From: Aldrovandia affinis
Lineage: Eukaryota > Chordata > Actinopteri > Notacanthiformes > Halosauridae
Direction of reading: 5' to 3'
Length of the DNA: 64,000 bases
NCBI GenBank assembly: GCA_029706075.1
Contig: JAINUG010000324.1
Span: 362,115 to 426,114, forward strand
Positions 45,511-58,209 of the stretch are shown here, in pieces (the first letter of the stretch is position 1; the number at the start of each line of letters is the position of its first letter). A model generated the notes under the pieces. That model was not told the DNA's origin. It was given only the letters and a program-made list of their open reading frames with translations, and did no database searches. Position numbers and translations under genes: made by a program.

Positions 45511-48500
45511 CCCCCCCACCCCCTACAATCCCCGCTCTTCCCCGACCGCAGCATCCTCTCCACCCTTCCCCATTCAACTTCAGAGCGCCGGCAGAATAAG
45601 CGAGCACCAAGATGCCCTCGTCAATGTGAGAGAGAGAGAAAAAATAAATAAAATACACACGTCTGGTCTGAGGGAAAAGAATCCACTGAAAACACGGACC
45701 TTCTGATGCTGAAATCTCCACCCGCTGTTCAGCTGAAGCTGGCTTCACCTAGAATTACCTCAGTGCCCAAAGAGCGGCAGCCAAATTATTGAAGCTGGAA
45801 AGAAAACTCCGAAAGAACGCCGTGGCCATCAAAAGTAATGTGCCGCCTCAGAAGACGAGCACTGAAATGTTCAGCTGGGCGTTCATGTTGTTCCCTCCCT
45901 GTTATTAAACAACAGGGCACGTTGCTCGCATTCGTTTTGGACGCGCGACGAAAACGGCGACCATGTCCTCCATCACGCGTGCCTTTAGGCGTGCACGCGT
46001 GTTTGTTTGATTGCCATCTACGTCTGCGCAATCATTTTTGATTTGACCAAACCGGCAGACTGGAAGTAGGAACAGGGAGTAATTGAGTTTCACTTTAGCT
46101 CGGCAGTGTTGCAAATTGAGCTTTCTTTCATGAGAGAATTGCCTACAAATCAGTTTTCGGAAGTTTTTACAGACTCGGAGATGACTGCATTCTCCGCCTG
46201 GCCCCCTCGCATAAAAGAATGTTTAGCTAAGCAAATATGGAACACCTGGAAGTGACGGCTGCTCCGCGATTCTTGATCATTCCCGATATGGCTTAGCGGG
46301 CGATAAAAACTTCCCAAGGAACATTACTTTTCCCTCCAGCTCGTGCGGAGCGAGAGATTAACGGAGTCGGGCTCGGCCCGCTTGAGGGTACCAGGAGCCC
46401 GCACGCCCCGCGGGTGAAACGAAGGCGCAGACTTTGGGCCGGGCACAAGCGTAACAGCCGGGGCTTTCAAACGGAGCGCCGTTTCCTCACAGCCCGACGA
46501 GCAGCGGAGCGCGACCAATCGCGTTAGCGCATATTTAATAAACGTTACCGTGATGTAATAACCCTGCGCCAAGACCCCGCCTCCTTCTGCTGGGGGAAAA
46601 GACGGATGTAAGGAGAGACTACTAAATCAGAGTCCGGTGGCTAATGATGGAGTAACTGCTGTGTTTAGGGTAAAGCACTGAAATAAAACCTGCTTGCGAT
46701 CCTTCGGTTTGCAGGAGAATGTGGAGATGCATAGTTGGACAGGCCCTTCCAGTCACTCCTTTGTCCGTGATATATATTTTTTTTCTCACTTGCACAAAGA
46801 ATTATACGTAAGAAGTCTCCATCCTACAGAATGTTCTTACTCTTAAAATAGGGCTGGTGCTTTGCCAATTTTCAAACCACTGTGGCATCAACTCTCTGAG
46901 GGAAAAATTGGAACTGACGCACCAATTTATTTGTAAGGTAAAAGGAAATCAATCAAACACAGTCAATTGTATTGAGCTTGCAATGTCGCATATTCAGTAT
47001 TTGCAGTCTGCTGTGCACAACAAACTAGATTTCTTGCAAAACACAAGGTGAAATTATGAATCTTAAGACTTAGTTTGACTATTTTAAGACTTACATTATA
47101 AGGCTTAGTTTGCAAAATTATCAAGCATAAATTCACTAGTGGGCACTACTTAAAGAAGCTTGCTAACTTGCAAAAAAACATCAAGGTAGCAAAATTTTAT
47201 ACACAGATATCTTGTTGGACATATAAGTATATAACCCCTTAAAACAAAAGCTATGATTTTCATAAAGTGTAATGTACTTAATTAGAGTTAGTCTTTGCTC
47301 TAAAGAACACCACTGGGTGTCCAAATTAATGGTGCGTATCTACATATTCAAATTTGGATTTTGGCTACTCTTTATCCTGTTCAATTTAAATGTTATGAAG
47401 ATCAATGTGCATGGTCATCCAGTTTCCAGAGGAAGTATATTAGGGTAACTTCATCTCCAGCTCTAATTGCTTGGTCGCTTTCAAAGAGAAAACTGAATAT
47501 AAAACTCCAAAAAATATAAAAATAAAGGGGAAATTGCTAAATCTCCATATTGCTAAATCCTGGGTGCATTAAAAATATTTTTAATCTATTTTTTTTTTGG
47601 TGCATCAATGGATTTTTTATTTATTTCAGTGCATTTTTGTTTTCCCCTGTCCCACCGTCCTGCCGTCAGCTGCTAGGACTTGGAAGTCAATCACACAAGC
47701 AGCGAAGAGCTACTGCGCTTCGAAACCGGCTGGACAGCTCCGCAGCTTCAAAGAGGAGTCTGTTCCAGCACCACCTCAGACTTCTAAACATGGCCCCAGA
47801 GCTCACCGAAATGGCAGGAGAGGCAGCCTGATCTTATGTCGCAAAAGAAAACAACAAAAAAAAAAACAGTGGTTCTCCTCGAAAAACTATCCGCACTTCC
47901 CTTACACAGAGACGAAATGATGAAATGATGAACTGATGAAAGAGTTGAGGGAGGAGTAGAACAGAGACGGAGGCCTCTCCTGCCATCTGCGGAGCGGGTC
48001 TGGGCAGGCAGGCCGTCATCCCCGCGAGTCCTCGGGCGCCGTGACAACATCTCACCAGTCTCTACTCACAGGACGCCTGCTGCTCAGCGACTCTGCCCGC
48101 CATCCACACAGGCCGCCTCGCGCGGCTGACTCGATCGCGGCGTGACAGCCGTTCCCCACTTCGTGAATACATCCCACCCGGCTCCTTCATAAACCCCCAC
48201 CACCCCCACCACCTCCCCCCCCGGCACGGGCAGGTTGTTTGAGGGACTTAATTAGTGTCCAAGCTCCTCAATGGAAGGGGAGCTGGTGAATTAATTACAC
48301 ACGGTCTCCAAGTCTCCAACTGATGGGCACAGACATAGATTAAAGACTACAGGGGTAGGGGAGTGCATAGCAGAAGGACATTGGTAGTGTGAGTGCGTTT
48401 CTCCAAGGAGGAGCGCACATCCAAAGCACCGCAAGATACTGCACTGTGAGCAGGGTCAACAGAAGCAAAGGACAGCCAATCAAATAACGAAAGAAGAAGG

Positions 48501-49870
48501 AAAAAAACAATATCCCTCTAAAGCTCTTGTCAAGTGGAAAAAATGGTCGTACAAGAGTAACAAGGACTGCTGCTTGGCTATTAAATCACTTTTGATTGTT
48601 GTTGTTTTTTTTGTTATCCCTATTTCTGGGTCAACCTTTGCATGACAGCCATCGCAGGGTGACCTCTAAAATATATATATATATATATATATATTTCCAG
48701 ATGCCCCTTCATTTTATTTACTGTAATGCCATGACTCAAAATGTCATGCTGACTCTTGAGGCATGAAATGTAATAGGTCCATTATCTTATTCAAACCATC
48801 ATCAGTTTCTTACATGCAGGTCTCCGTATTTTGTCGTAGTTATTACCATTAGTATCATTATCTGGGTTTACATTTCCAGTGGGTTTTTTTGGGGGGGGGG
48901 CGGGGGCGGTTAGACGTTAACCATTGAGAACAGATGCTCATCAACAGAATGTTTCAGTAATGTGTAATTTTGCAGACTGGCAGCTGGAGGATATGGCCTT
49001 TAAGCTATTTTTACATTTCTTAGCATATATAGGGGATTGGAGAGGGAAGGTGGGCAGTTTTAAGAAACATGGCTTTCTTCATGTTTCTGTGTTTGTCTGA
49101 GAAACTGGGACTACAGAGCTCACGACTTCACAAGCGGAGACCAGCATGCGGGGAGGCGGAGAGAGAACTTGAAGAACATGACACGCCACACGGCGTCCCA
49201 ATCCTGCCAGGAACCCTTCGTCAATCCGTGAATCGGCGAGGCCGGTCTTCACAAGATGGAGAGGAACGCGCGAGCCTCCCAGATGTTTTTTTTAGGTCCC
49301 GCAAACACAGAAATGTTTGCCAATTATGAGCGACTCGCAGCGAAGAGGCGTCTCACCAAATGGCGATTCCGTGACGGTTCTTTGTGTCTAAGCCTTTGAC
49401 GCATCTCTATGATTCAGGAACTGACGGGAACACTGCGCTGGCAACTCACAATCCTAAATGACAGAATCCTTCCTGTATCAAAAACGTGTTACGCACTAAA
49501 AAAAAACAGGGGGAGGAACATCTAAAGTCATTTTATAAGGAGGAAAAAGTGTTTAATGCCAACGTGTGCCATTCAACACAAATATCAGCCCTGTTTCTGT
49601 CATGCAAGGCATAGGCCTCGTTTCCCCCACCCCCCACTGCATTGTCCAAAAAGGGTAAACAACCCTCCATTGATTACAAAGCTGAAGTACACAGTCAGGT
49701 TACAGAAAAGGTCACAGAACACTCTACTTTGTTGTCATTAAATCAGCAAATGACTTGTTTCAGTGTCAAGTGAGACAACATGTACAGGTTTACCCTCCAA
49801 ATTCATGGAGCTAATTGGTTGCTGCTAATTAACCTGAGATCTGAGCAAAAAATAATACTATATATGTATA
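45511..49870. other. Single-copy sequence, no gene recognised
   Basis: 46330-46520 is CpG-rich and 46840-47560 is strongly AT-rich. An AT run lies at 48670-48695 and a G-run at 48888-48901. An enhancer-like TTAATTAG / GAATTAATTACAC pair lies at 48248-48300. No exon or mobile element recognised. Confidence 0.4.
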
Positions 49871-49875
49871 CATTT

Positions 49876-50142
49876 GGCAGGTAACTTCCCAAAATAAAGG
49901 AAACAGCAACATAAATTGTCTTACTAGTGCATTGGGCCACCACGAGGTGCCAGAAGAACAGCTTCAATGCGCCTTGGTATAGATTCTACAAGTGTGTGGG
50001 AGTCTGTTGGAGGGATGCAACACTATTCTTCCGCGAGAAATTACATAATTTGTTTTTTGTTGATGGTGGTGGAAAACTCTGCTCCAGAATCTCCCATAAG
50101 TGTTCGATGGGGTTGAGATCTGGTGACTGAGACAGCCATGGT
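49876..50142 (-). mobile_element. Tc1-like transposon fragment, same family as 4040
   Basis: Left end AGGTAACTTCCCAAAATAAA and the adjoining GGGCCACCACGAGGTGCCAG / CTTGGTATAGATTCTACAAG sequence align base for base in order with 4040-4300. On the minus strand SPDLNPIEHLWEILE, the intact motif around the last catalytic residue of Tc1 transposases, is encoded at about 50080-50125. The element stops abruptly at about 50142, where tRNA-like sequence begins; the other end is missing. Confidence 0.85.
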
Positions 50143-50234
50143 GTAACAGAGTTGGTTCTGCACGCAGTGAGTTTCGAACCGAGGGATCTCGACGCGACAA
50201 GAGAGCAATTTAGCTCACCGAGCCACCGAGCTGG
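50143..50234 (-). mobile_element. tRNA-like SINE head
   Basis: Minus strand: A-box-like TGGCTCGGTGAGC and B-box-like GGTTCGAAACTC lie at tRNA-like spacing, but the stems do not pair as in a functional tRNA. It differs from both other SINE families in the window. It lies exactly at the break of the Tc1 fragment, so it probably inserted there or came with a rearrangement. Confidence 0.45.
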
Positions 50235-50299
50235 GAAAACATGTCGGGTGATTTCCTCCTGAAATGTATTCACGGTATTCATGGTCCATGTTTGTGAGG

Positions 50300-50510
50300 C
50301 TGTTATCACGGCAAAGTGTGGCTATTTTGGGAAATCCAGCATTCAATTTTCCATTCAATTTTCTTGAACATTGCTTTGATGTTCCTTTTGCTTATTGTGA
50401 CATGTGTTTTTTTGTCATTTATAGAAACTTACACGGTGTAAAACATTGTCAATTATGAGATAAACCTAGGTTTCAGCAGGTGTACTCAAACTTTGGACTG
50501 GTACTGTATA
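50300..50510. mobile_element. End of a third Tc1-like family
   Basis: The right tip reads GTACTCAAACTTTGGACTGG followed by TACTGTATA at about 50482-50510. This corresponds to a well-known fish Tc1 terminal repeat (inward: TACAGTACCAGTCCAAAGTT). The sequence to its left is AT-rich and probably the element's interior, but no transposase is visible and the left border is a guess. Confidence 0.55.
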
Positions 50511-50984
50511 TAAAAGCAAAACAAAGAGTGGGAAACAATGGCTTTTTCGATGCTCTCTAGCTCTAGGTCTGAAAGCATTTTCCACAAAAACAGTGCCATG
50601 GTGCACTTAATGAAACGATCGACCAAATCCACATGGAGCGCTTCCTCAACCCTGGGCCCCAAAGCCTGTGGAAACAAGGTTCCCACTGACAACCACCTCC
50701 ACCAGTGCAGCGGAACCTAAAATTACAGGTACAGAGAAGCTGCTCCCAGCAGAAAGGAGCCTGCAGTTACCGGTCACCTGTTCCCCCATATCGGGGGGGA
50801 CTGCAGGACTCCACCAAAGCCGACCCCATTTCAGTGCCTTAATGGCACCGGCCATTTCAAAAACCCCGTCCAACCTCCTATGACCTCCATCTCCTCTGCG
50901 GGAAGAGCAACAGGAAGTTAACAAAAAGCCAAATCATCCAGGCTTGTGTTTGCCTGCCGATTGTGCTGGCCAGCCTTTCAGAGC
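50511..50984. other. Single-copy sequence, no gene recognised
   Basis: Ordinary DNA; frames have no recognisable product. Confidence 0.4.
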
Positions 50985-51130
50985 AGCCGAAGCTTTGGGA
51001 TCAATTTAGCGCCTCTGTAATTGCCTTGCAACTATTGTAGCATCATTAGACCTGAGCCTGAAATGGCATCTGCTGAAATGAAAGGGCAGAGCTAACAGCT
51101 TCTCCGCTGGCGTAAAGGTTACTTTTAATC
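50985..51130. promoter_or_regulatory. Candidate non-coding regulatory block
   Basis: A repeat-free run with GATCAATTTAGCGCC, CTGTAATTGCCTTGC, GTAGCATCATTAGACC and TACTTTTAATCACC words, stop codons in all frames and no simple repeats. Enhancer-like by texture. Confidence 0.25.
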
Positions 51131-51412
51131 ACCAATGAGGCATCCTCGCACTCCCTCAATCCTCAGGCCGGTGCCCGTTTCCCCCACTCCCTCTGTACCC
51201 CTATTAAACTTTCTGCCACTGCCCAAGACGGGGAGGGAGAAGCCAAATAAGGCTGGAACTTCATTAATTAAACTGTGCATTTGACCTCCTGGTGGTGGTG
51301 CAAGCGGCGAAAAGCCTGTCACACAATGCCTTAGCCCCCTCCCTCCCCACCCCGATAGGCGACTGATAGGTGGTGCAATGGTTCATTCAACCAATCAGGA
51401 GAACGGAGAACG

Positions 51413-51440
51413 GGGAGAGAGAGAGAGAGAGAGAGAGAGG
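51413..51440. repeat. GA microsatellite
   Basis: About 13 GA units. Confidence 0.9.
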
Positions 51441-51700
51441 ATTTTATTATTAGTCTATGAATACATGTATCATCAGTCAAACTGTCAGTTTGCGAACGCC
51501 CTGCTCATCTGACTAGCACCTTTAAGCTGTCTCTCACAGTCATCGTCATTTGTCCATGCGTGAACAACATTATGCAAGCTTATTTAGCGCATCACACCTA
51601 ACTACATGTTCATCCGTGTTAACAAGTGATACAGTAAATATTATATGCTGTTTATGGGATATTGGTTATGTGCGCATCACCCGCTGATGACCCCCAATAG

Positions 51701-51930
51701 CAGGGGTTGGCAACTACATTTGGCCACGGGCCAAAAACGTTCAGAGCAGATGGTGGGCGGTCCAAACCGTTGCAATAACTCGCACGCTGCAAATATACAT
51801 TTCATTTCCTCTGTAAAAGAACTACAACAATACGTATGTTTTTGTGCCTTCAAACCTGGCAAGCACTCACAAAAGACACTGAAAACGGTTAGGCATCTAG
51901 GACATTTTGTTAGCAAAGCACGATAAAGGA
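51701..51930. mobile_element. Probable hAT-like transposon end
   Basis: CAGGGGTTGGCAAC at 51701-51714 followed by TTGGCCACGGGCCAAAAACG is the characteristic tip and sub-terminal part of hAT (Charlie/Tip100-like) elements. The opposite end was not found. The right border is uncertain. Confidence 0.5.
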
Positions 51931-52461
51931 CACAAGGATTCTTTGGCAAATGTTGTTTCTTTCCTCTCTGTCAAAAAGACTGCTGTCACCAGTTTAAAAG
52001 GGGCAAGTCTGGCAACGTGATTGGATGGGGATAAAACGAGGATGACCCTTTCTCTCCCATTGACTCCCTAACGTCCATAGCTCTTCCACTTTGAGGAAAC
52101 ATCATTGGTTAATAGGTACTAGCACCTTTAGAATTGGTAGGCATCAAAAGTGCATGTTTCTGGCTTCTGTCTTTCTGGCTGGTGGTGGCTTGAGTGTGGA
52201 CTTGCCAAGTTGCCATTTTTCATTTGTCGCTCGCGTTTGTCGCTGGCTAACATAAACTGCACTTTTGATCAGCTGGCATGGTTTCCTTGCGGAGGATGAC
52301 TGTGCACCCTGGCAGGCTGAAGTGGGTCTGCTGCTCACTCCTGTCCCAGGCACACCGAAGAGCATGCTGCGTGTACCCTTTCGTCTCTCGCTGACGAGAT
52401 TAGAGAAACGACGTAGCGCTAGCTAGCTCCGAAGAGCGCGGGATGACCGGTCTTTTTCAAT

Positions 52462-52810
52462 AATAAATAATCATAATAATGAATTTGATTTATATAGCAC
52501 ACTAAAATGCAGGGATCTCAAGGAATGTCAAGGTGCTTTACAACAGGCTGTTGTAAAAGGAAAAACATATCTGAAAATACACGATTAACAGACATTAAAA
52601 ACAACAAAAAGAGAGAAGGGGGAAAAAAAGAGCAATTAAATACTGTCTATGTAGGTTCTGGGGACAGTGAGGAGGTTGGAGGTGGAAGTGCTGGATCTGA
52701 GGGCTTGGGTAGTTGTTTGGGGGGTGAGAAGGTCTTGGAGGTAGATGGGGCCGTTTCCAGTGATGGTTTTGAAAGTGTGGAGAAGAATTTTGAAATTGAA
52801 ATTGATCAAT
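52462..52810. mobile_element. LINE/SINE-like dispersed repeat remnant
   Basis: AATAATAATGAATTTGATTT, TATATAGCAC and AAGGTGCTTTACAACA at 52465-52545 are a widespread metazoan repeat end motif (TTTATATAGCGC ... AAAGTGCTTTACA). The following GGAGGTTGGAGGTGG / TCTTGGAGGTAGATGGGGCC / TTTTGAAAGTGTGGAGAAG part resembles the 5' continuation of the same family. Family name and exact borders are uncertain. Confidence 0.5.
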
Positions 52811-55520
52811 GTAACATAATGTGAACGTATTCAATCTAATGTTTCGTTATAAAAACGGGAAGCTGTTTGCAAACCAGAAGTCACTATTTTTCCAATACCT
52901 ACTGTGTAGAGTGGAAAAATAACCGGTGTGGCGGTACAGCAAAAGTCACGACGTAACAACTCTCTCTGATATCCATTCTATGACCCGACTACCTTTTGTC
53001 CTTCTTCATTGATTCCAGCTACAGAACGAGGACGTCCTTCCTTTCATTTTGAAAGCACAGGCCCACGAATGTTGTGCAGATGGGAGAACACTGCACATCA
53101 GCTTCGCTGCTGGTCACCTAAGACTGTTCAGGTGTCTACAGCATTTTCCACAACAATGACTACAACATTGCCGGCCGCAAGATGCAAAAACAACCAAAAT
53201 CTGACTCGAGTGCTGAACTCAAACTTTTCTAAGAGGGTCTTGATAAGGGAGATACCTTATCAATAGTGTTTGTTTGCATTTGTTGTTATTGTGTGTGTTT
53301 TTTTACAGTACACACGTTACTACCCATTAGAGCTCTTTGGCATCAAGCACGTACTCTTTGATTCAATGGTGTGATGGTGCCCACACACCAAGACGCTTAT
53401 TTTAAAAGGTGAAAGTGTCACGTACGCATCAGGAGAGAACAATTCACGTTTGATGATGGCTTCATGACTAGCGGCCGGTCTGCGTGCGATGATTACAGAA
53501 GAGTGGGGCTTTCATTCCCAGAGAGGGCCTCACTTCCCCTGCTTAAGAGCCCCACACTCTAATGGCAATAGAAGAGTGTGAGGAAGGCGGGGTGGGGGGT
53601 GGAGTGGGGGGGGTGTCTCTTTATCTTGTCAGCGCCTATGCAGAGGCATGATACAGCTGTCAGAGCGAATACCTACCTTTATGATTTCAATCAACGCTTT
53701 ACAGTCAAAAAGTGTTGGAATTCTTGACCTTCAACAGGGGGTTTAAATATAGTGCATGGAAATCAGTATCTATCAAACTGTCCCTTTTCTTCCTAAAATG
53801 AAGAAAAGCAATACTGACATTTATCAAAAAGAAGAAGAAAAAAAAAAGACTTTATTCTTGATTCCTCTCTCAAAAATGAAAGTGTTGGGGGAAAAAAAAA
53901 AGACACACAATTCTCATAAAAGCCATTCGGTCTCTCTCTCTCTCTGTATCCCACTCCCACTCTATCTCCCTTCTTCTCTTTCTTAACTCGTCGGCATGAG
54001 GGCAGCACACTGACACCCATCGCATGCGCTGAATCTGGGTCAAAGATGCATTAAAATTTCAACAAAGTTCTCCGATTGTGACGGAGGAGGAGCGGGGCCG
54101 GGGCTGGGGCAGTCGCTGGAGGGCCGAGGCCTACACAGGCCGGATTTCAAGGGTCCCCTCGAGGACCTCCACCTCACATCCCCCCAATCTGGTTCATCCA
54201 GCCCAGACGCTGCCCTCTTCAGAGGAGGCTGCTGGGAAAACAGGAAAACAGCCTGGCTCCTGGCGGAAAACAAGCACAGCGCCACGGAGGGCACGGATAT
54301 CAAATCCACCGCTACAAAGGGCAACGATCGGGCCCGGGTCCCGGCAGAGCCACCACGGAGAGCCGGGCCACAGAACAGACGAACAGAACCCTCTGACCGG
54401 CCGCGACACGCGGAGAGGGGCACCCGGGCTGGCCTTCTCTCCCCAGCAGCGCCCAGAACAGACAGGGCCCGGTTCGCGTATGCTGCCGGGGGAGGCGTTT
54501 AAAAAGACCTCGCTCAATTTGTTTCTTTACACCACCCCCCCGGGAGGCCTGCGACGGGTGGACGGAAGCACAGACGGCTGATGAAACGCGATCGATCGGC
54601 CAGATCGTAGCGCAGGGCTCTCACCCGTTCCCTGGTGCGATGGGTTAAAAGGCGCACACAGATAAATTTGGGGAGTGACTCACGTCACACGCGCTTCTCC
54701 CCTATATTTCAATACTACTTTTAGTTCACCTCTACATAGCCACTCAAGTCGCCAGAGAACTCGATTCTCATTTGCCGCGATGAACTGGGAAACCAAAGTG
54801 GGCAGGGGATGCAAGGGGCTGTGCAGCCAATCAGAATTAAGGAGGACGATGGCCAGATGTGGCCAGGACCGGGACACCCGGAGGTTAACCCCTGTGCACC
54901 CTGCGTTTTAAACGGGGTGTGCGAGACGCCCCGACACGCGGCCCGGCGCGGCTACACGTGGAGCGAAGCGAAGCAGGAACCGAGCGAGCTCGCCGGAGCC
55001 AAGATGCCACCGGATATGGCAGCGTCTGTAAATATTTTCTTTCTGCAAACATCCCTTTTGATTGCGGTGGAACTGTGTTTCGGCAAAAGCGAATACGGAA
55101 AACAAACAGTGTGCATACAAAACTCCCTGGCCCCAAACATGTTCAGAATCATGAACATTTAATGAGAGAGCGCCTGAGCCTGTTTCACGAATGGAAGCAG
55201 ACAGCCAGGGTATCATATACATCACACGCCGAGACCGGTGTTATCCGGACAAATATCGTAGCGCAACAAACAGTGATTGTTACATCAGCTTTAGTCAGTC
55301 TTGCACATAATCTTTCCTCAAGCTATAGGCTTGACCCTGATTCTAAGGGATGCCCCAGCTGTTCTATATTTTCACATCTATATATATATTTTCTATGTTA
55401 TCACATCCATAGAATCCACTTAGTACACTACTATGCAGGTTAAAAACTATTACATGGGAACAGACATTTTGGTCCTCTGTCTATTCTTCCACAACGTGAA
55501 TTATGAGTGACAGATAATTA
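52811..55520. other. Single-copy sequence, no gene recognised
   Basis: G-rich runs at 53588-53615, A-runs at 53838-53850 and 53890-53902, and a short CT run at 53932-53945. 54060-54580 is GC-rich with long chance frames on both strands and no recognisable product. No mobile element seen. Confidence 0.4.
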
Positions 55521-55665
55521 TAATTTTTTCAGAACAAAAAAAAAAAAAAAAGTCATTTAAATATGTGACAAAAAAAATAAAATAATGAACCATATTCATA
55601 CATGTTAAATCACGGAGCTTGCTGGTGGCATTCGGGGAAGAAAAAAAAAAAAAAAAAAAAAAAAA
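55521..55665. repeat. A-rich runs, including A25
   Basis: A-runs lie at 55537-55551 and 55641-55665. No SINE body precedes them, so they are not clear retroposon tails. Confidence 0.8.
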
Positions 55666-56035
55666 TGGTGTCAAATAGTGAGAGTGATTATCGCTGGGGA
55701 GAGCGACGGGGCCTAATTAAGTGAGGCCTCGTTGTTTTCCAGGTACCAGAAACCTTCCTCTAAACCTCAGATGAAGGGCTGTGTCACACCTGCTGGGGCT
55801 CCCAGCATGCCCCGCTCTCCCTGGGCTGATCCGCGGGCCTTTTATCGCGCGCGGGCTCCGCGCCCCCCGCTCTCATCCACATGCCCCCGGGCGCAGCTTG
55901 CCGTCCTGGATTTATCTCCCAGCGCCCGCCCGCGTGTGGCATGTGTGCCTATCAAAACGGCAGCGGCTCTGGAGGGGCCTCCTATCTCCCCACGCAGACA
56001 CCACAATCTCCCCTAATACAAGAGTGTGGGGAGGG
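55666..56035. other. GC-rich single-copy sequence
   Basis: A possible acceptor-like TTGTTTTCCAG lies at about 55731-55741, but the open frame after it has no recognisable domain. Confidence 0.35.
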
Positions 56036-56071
56036 GGGAGGGAGGGAGGGAGGGAGGGAAGGGGGGGGACA
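56036..56071. repeat. GGGA microsatellite
   Basis: About six GGGA units inside a G-rich run. Confidence 0.85.
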
Positions 56072-56099
56072 CACACACGAAACAACAGACAGGGATAGA

Positions 56100-56800
56100 A
56101 CAATACCGCCGCTAACTTCCTCGTTAGCATTCTCCGCCCGCTCCCGGTCGCCCTACGCCGGCTGCTTGGGCGTCTCGCCGCCGGAACCCTCGGGCCTCGT
56201 CGCGTGCCTTTTATTATTTTATTTCATCTGGTTTTTTTTCTCCGTCCCGGCGACACGGGGGGACTCGCGTCGAACCGCGCCCCCCCTTTTCTGTCGGCGG
56301 GATCGAAAGCGAAGACTCGTTACGACGACGTGAGGGAGAGGAGAAACGAGATAAACACTCCTGTGATAAACACAGCCTCCCTCTCCTCGTTTTTCCTGTC
56401 TCCGTCTCTCTCTCTCTCTCGCGCTCTTTGTCTTTTCGCCGTAATTGGGCTCATCCGGTAATGAAGGTCACCTGCGCCGCCGCGCTCGGTCTGCGGACCC
56501 GGCTCCCATTACGGGGGGCGAGGGGGCGCGCGCCAAATTCCTCATTACCAGAGGAGAGCGAGTGCACCGACTGCCCCCCCTCCCCCTCCCTCCCTCCCTC
56601 CCTCCCTCTCCCTCGCTCACGGCACAAATTCACTCGAAAGGAAAGCACGCAAGCAACGCAAACTGCGCAGCCCGTGCGGCGGGCGGGCGCGCTCCTCTCC
56701 TCTCCTCCCCTCCGCCCGTCTCCGTGTCACGGTGGCGATGAGAGGGGGTATCGGCGCGCTCCTCATTAAAGCCGTGCGCGCGACGCGACGCCTCGCCCGT
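56100..56800. other. CpG-rich block
   Basis: Dense CG dinucleotides (GCCGCCGGAACC, GCGCGCGACGCGACGCC), with a CT run at 56403-56420 and CCTC repeats at 56580-56612. Long frames on both strands are expected by chance in such composition. No TATA-type or gene-specific signal. Confidence 0.45.
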
Positions 56801-56819
56801 TTTCACCAACAAGAGGGGG

Positions 56820-57010
56820 ACCGTTGGCAACGGATCAGATAACCCTGATTGGAGCCGATCGTTATTTCGAGTGGTCTGATACCAATTCCACGGGGTCTCT
56901 TCATCGCTTTGTTGTGCTTATTAGTCATCTCAACAGATAACAGATTGCGCCTTAATTGGAAATCCCACCAGAAGCCTTCCGAGCCATATTGTAAAATTAT
57001 GAACACCTTT
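56820..57010. promoter_or_regulatory. Candidate non-coding regulatory block
   Basis: A sharp change from CpG-rich DNA to repeat-free AT-mixed sequence: GATCAGATAACCCTGATTGG, CAACAGATAACAGATTGCGC, CTTAATTGGAAATCCC. Several GATA and homeodomain-type cores lie close together. Inferred only. Confidence 0.28.
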
Positions 57011-57850
57011 GGAGGCCAGCGTTCCTACTGGAGTTCAGTGGGAGGGGAGGGTAATACCTGGTGCTTTGTGAAATGTATGTGAATGCGCCGGGTGACAAGA
57101 GAGTATGAAAGGGTGCGAGTGATGCCCTGTTGGAGTGGAGCAAGAGTTCATTTTGTGCATTCGTTAGCCAGGCGCAAGAAGGAGCGGCACGATACCCACA
57201 ATTAATCCAGATTAAAAATATGATTAAAAAACGATGACGCCTAAGTGGATCCCTGACAATTCAAACCTGTCCTTGTAAACAGCTGAGCTGCTCTGCACAA
57301 AAACACAGACATGTTTTCTTCAAGCCCCTCCGTTTTCCCGCCTCTCGCCCTGCGCATGAAACCGGGTTACACAAATAAAGGCGTGAGTCGCCGCCACCAG
57401 GTTCCCCATTTGTATTTGCAACAACAACAAACAAAAACCAAAAAAATCCACACCTCAAATGCAATGTTGATCTCAGAGAATAACTGGGTAATTTCATGAC
57501 TGTGAAGCCAAGGGTTTATCTTCTCTGGTCATTTACATTCAAGAGCGATGGAAATCCTTCAGGGGGGGGGGGTTAAGCTATTTCCCAGCACTTGTGTTAG
57601 CCTGTTAGCCTGCCCGCCCGCCCCCCGCCCACCCGCCCGCCCCAGGAAAGGTCTCTTATCTGCCCAGGTGAGGCAGCTCCTCCACTTTGAGCCGAGTGCG
57701 AGGGGCCACATTAGGAAAGCAATGACGCCTAGCCGCTGTCGCCGACGCGGAAGCACCGGGCTCATTGGAAACAAGCTCGGCAGCGGTGATTTCTAGAAGC
57801 CTTCTCCACGTGGCTGTCATTAGAGGGCTTTAAGACTCAGGTGTGACCGG
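57011..57850. other. Single-copy sequence, no gene recognised
   Basis: Ordinary DNA; C-rich CCCGCCCGCCCCCC around 57610-57645. No exon recognised. Confidence 0.4.
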
Positions 57851-57861
57851 GTCCCTGTGGA

Positions 57862-57938
57862 TCTCTCTCTCTTTTCTCTCTCTCTCTCTCTCCGTCTTCC
57901 TCTCTCCCTCTCTCTCACACTCTCACACACACTCTCAC
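57862..57938. repeat. CT / CACT microsatellite, imperfect
   Basis: CT repeats with TTTT and CCGT interruptions that end in CACACTCT units. Confidence 0.85.
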
Positions 57939-58209
57939 AAAATGAAAATCAACTCACGGAAGATTCATCAGAGGCCCGCGTCTCGTAAATTGCAGGTCGG
58001 TCGGCCTGGCGGCATGCCATTTCTATGGAAACGCAATCCGGGCAGTGCGGCGCGGGTCTTAAGGACAGGTGTGCGTTCGCCGGGCGCTCCAGGGTCCCCC
58101 CCCCCTTCCCTGCAGGCAGTGTTCCCGGGATAGGGGGCGAGCCATTACGGGGAAGATCATTTAAGGTACAAGACAGGATTTAAGCGGAGAGGGCTAAGAC
58201 GCTGTAGAG

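Noticed and set aside
54040-54581. Long frames on both strands in GC-rich DNA
   Set aside because: Overlapping frames on opposite strands, with no domain and no splice context, are expected by chance at this composition.
55641-55665. A25 run as the tail of a retroposed gene
   Set aside because: No SINE body, LINE 3' end or spliced-gene copy is recognisable next to it, and no target duplication was found.
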